Under the pieces are notes generated by a model, which was not told the DNA's origin, made no database searches, and saw only the letters and a program-made list of their open reading frames with translations. Shown here piece by piece: positions 62,901 to 64,000 of a DNA stretch of 64,000 bases (its first letter is position 1; the number at the start of each line of letters is the position of its first letter). The position numbers and the translations under genes are program-made. Source of the stretch: Arenimonas soli (lineage in GTDB: Bacteria; Pseudomonadota; Gammaproteobacteria; Xanthomonadales; Xanthomonadaceae); assembly GCF_014643775.1 (NCBI RefSeq), contig NZ_BMKC01000003.1:350-64349 (forward strand). Direction: 5' to 3'.

Positions 62901-63335
62901 TCATGCGCAGGGCTCAATCCCAAGCAGGAGCAATATCAGGTCGTCAGCGTGGAAAAAATGGACGAAGCGCACCAGCAGGTAGACAGCGCCGGCGCAGAAC
63001 AGGAAGTACGACAGCGCGTTGAGCCGGGCCCAGGCGCCGGTGCGGACGCGGGTCCTGAGCAGGACCCAGGTGCCGGGTGGCGGCATCTGCCCCGATCGCA
63101 GGACTCGCAGCCCCTTGCTCCCGAAGAACACAATGAGAGCGAGCAGGATGGCCGTGCCAAGCCCGATGACAACGCGCATCATCGGCAGGAATTCACACGC
63201 GCTGCCACAAGGTTCCCTGGCGGCGATGGTTCGGGCCAACTGGTAGACCGCAAGCAGGACGACGACCGGGATCAGTATCTTTGCCAGCGCAAGCAGGCGC
63301 TGGCCAGGTGTCGGCGTAATGAATGGCCCGGGCAT
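62901..63335 (-). CDS. Hypothetical membrane protein
   Basis: About 144 residues from ATG at 63333-63335 (MPGPFITPTPGQRLLALAK). Three membrane segments (near 20-40, 52-72 and 112-135) with a C-terminal IEPCA and paired Cys in CGSACEF. Not recognised. It follows a TPR gene by ten bases. Confidence 0.62.
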   Translation of the reverse strand: MPGPFITPTPGQRLLALAKILIPVVVLLAVYQLARTIAAREPCGSACEFLPMMRVVIGLGTAILLALIVFFGSKGLRVLRSGQMPPPGTWVLLRTRVRTGAWARLNALSYFLFCAGAVYLLVRFVHFFHADDLILLLLGIEPCA

Positions 63336-63345
63336 GCGCGCCGGG

Positions 63346-64000
63346 CTATTCCGCCAGGCCCTGGAGCTGCTTGATCCAGTTACGGTCAAGGTCGCGGGAG
63401 TGTCGGGGCAGGGTCCTTGCCTTGGCGAGCGATTCGGTCGCCAGCGCCTGCGCCCGCTCGGGTTCGCCCCAGTCGGCCAGCAGGCGGGCGTAGCGGGCGC
63501 GGGCTTCCAGCCCGGGGAAACTGTCCACCAGCACCTCGAATTCTTCCTGCGCCTTGGCCTGGTCGCCGCAGGCGGCGACGGCGCGGGCGTAGGTGAGGTG
63601 GGCGGTGGGCGAGCGGTAGTTGGGGTGCGCGGCGATCAGCGCGTCTAGGCGGTCGCGGGCGGCCGCCGCGTCTCCGGATTCAAGTTCGGCGCGGGCAAGC
63701 TGCGCCAGCACGTCCGGGTCGTCGGCATACAGGCCCTGGGCGGCGGCGCGCAGCAGGGGCACCGCCTCTTCGGCCTGGCCGGAGGCCAGCAGGGCCTGGC
63801 CCAGGCGCGTGCGGTTGGCGACGGTGGCGGTGTGGTCGTGGGCTTCGCGCGCCTCGCGCAGTTCGCGGTTCGGGTCCAGCACGCGCCGCACGGCGCTGCC
63901 GGCCCGTCGCGCCGTGTAGCTCTGGCGCATTTCCGGCAGCCAGATCGCCACCCCGTAAACGATGCTGCCCAGCAGCGGGAACATGAAAAGGATGAACAGC
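63346..64000 (-). CDS. Tetratricopeptide-repeat protein, N-terminus outside window
   Basis: At least 212 residues visible, with the frame still open at the window edge. An N-terminal hydrophobic segment (FMFPLLGSIVYGVAIWLPEM) is followed by a conserved-looking AVRRVLDPNREL and several TPR helices (about 50-200). Homologues that I recall have a second upstream helix, so the true start probably lies beyond 64000. An ATG at 63982-63984 is an alternative. Membrane-anchored scaffold protein. Confidence 0.72.
   Translation of the reverse strand, partial: LFILFMFPLLGSIVYGVAIWLPEMRQSYTARRAGSAVRRVLDPNRELREAREAHDHTATVANRTRLGQALLASGQAEEAVPLLRAAAQGLYADDPDVLAQLARAELESGDAAAARDRLDALIAAHPNYRSPTAHLTYARAVAACGDQAKAQEEFEVLVDSFPGLEARARYARLLADWGEPERAQALATESLAKARTLPRHSRDLDRNWIKQLQGLAE

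Overview
The window is chromosomal DNA from a high-GC gammaproteobacterium, most probably family Xanthomonadaceae/Lysobacteraceae (Xanthomonas, Lysobacter, Luteimonas or Arenimonas relatives). This rests on gene content and order: a putA without an obvious DNA-binding domain, a coxB-ctaD-ctaG-coxC-surf1-ctaA-ctaB cluster, a cytochrome c4/DsbA-like/engB group, a plant-type GshA, and a TonB receptor with paired cysteines. No 16S or marker search was possible, so the genus is inference. No tRNA, rRNA, CRISPR array or transposase was recognised.

Region 1 (1-8702) is a sedentary chromosomal integron. An integron integrase (about 7698-8702, + strand) diverges from a leftward array of gene cassettes on the minus strand. 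I count 18 complete attC sites plus one cut by the left edge, which defines 19 cassettes (numbered here C1 to C19 away from attI). Seventeen carry one small ORF each, mostly predicted membrane, exported or zinc-ribbon proteins of unknown function; none is a recognisable resistance gene. Two cassettes (C1 and C13) carry no conserved ORF but are homologous to each other. The attC sites supply the stop codon of most cassette genes and an SD-like AAGGTG/AAGGCG before most of the next ones.

Region 2 (8715-16641): a DUF1820 protein, an exported cupin, a rhomboid protease, a GspB/ExeA-type pair whose GspB linker appears to be built from palindromic repeats, a secreted unknown protein and PutA.

Region 3 (16892-27076): a complete aa3-type cytochrome c oxidase locus with structural subunits, copper and heme A assembly factors and a 42-residue assembly ORF, followed by a BlaI-type repressor and a BlaR1-like metallopeptidase fused to a TonB C-terminal domain. 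An elaborate inverted repeat overlaps the predicted promoter of this pair.

Region 4 (27115-38183): an S9 peptidase, an MscS channel, the macromolecular-synthesis genes rpsU-yqeY-dnaG divergent from tsaD-folB-folK, a glycosidase-like lipoprotein, a DUF6159-like membrane protein and a pteridine-reductase-type SDR.

Region 5 (38240-53159): MidA, VanZ-like protein, CCA-adding enzyme, an NDUFA9-like reductase, a soluble lytic transglycosylase, a TauE/SafE permease, a large TonB-dependent receptor, an EEP nuclease/phosphatase, a DsbA-like lipoprotein, cytochrome c4, EngB, and an oligopeptide-type ABC permease beside a membrane protein.

Region 6 (53156-64000): a peptide-binding protein, GshA, a SEC-C protein, PEP carboxylase, an amidohydrolase, a HAD-IB phosphatase, VOC and DoxX proteins, and a TPR protein cut by the right edge. 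Palindromic repeats (TGGGGTCAGAGAACA-type, GGCGCTCCTAC-type and CACGGAT-type) sit between genes. There is no gene-free stretch over 300 bases outside the attI-proximal part of the integron.
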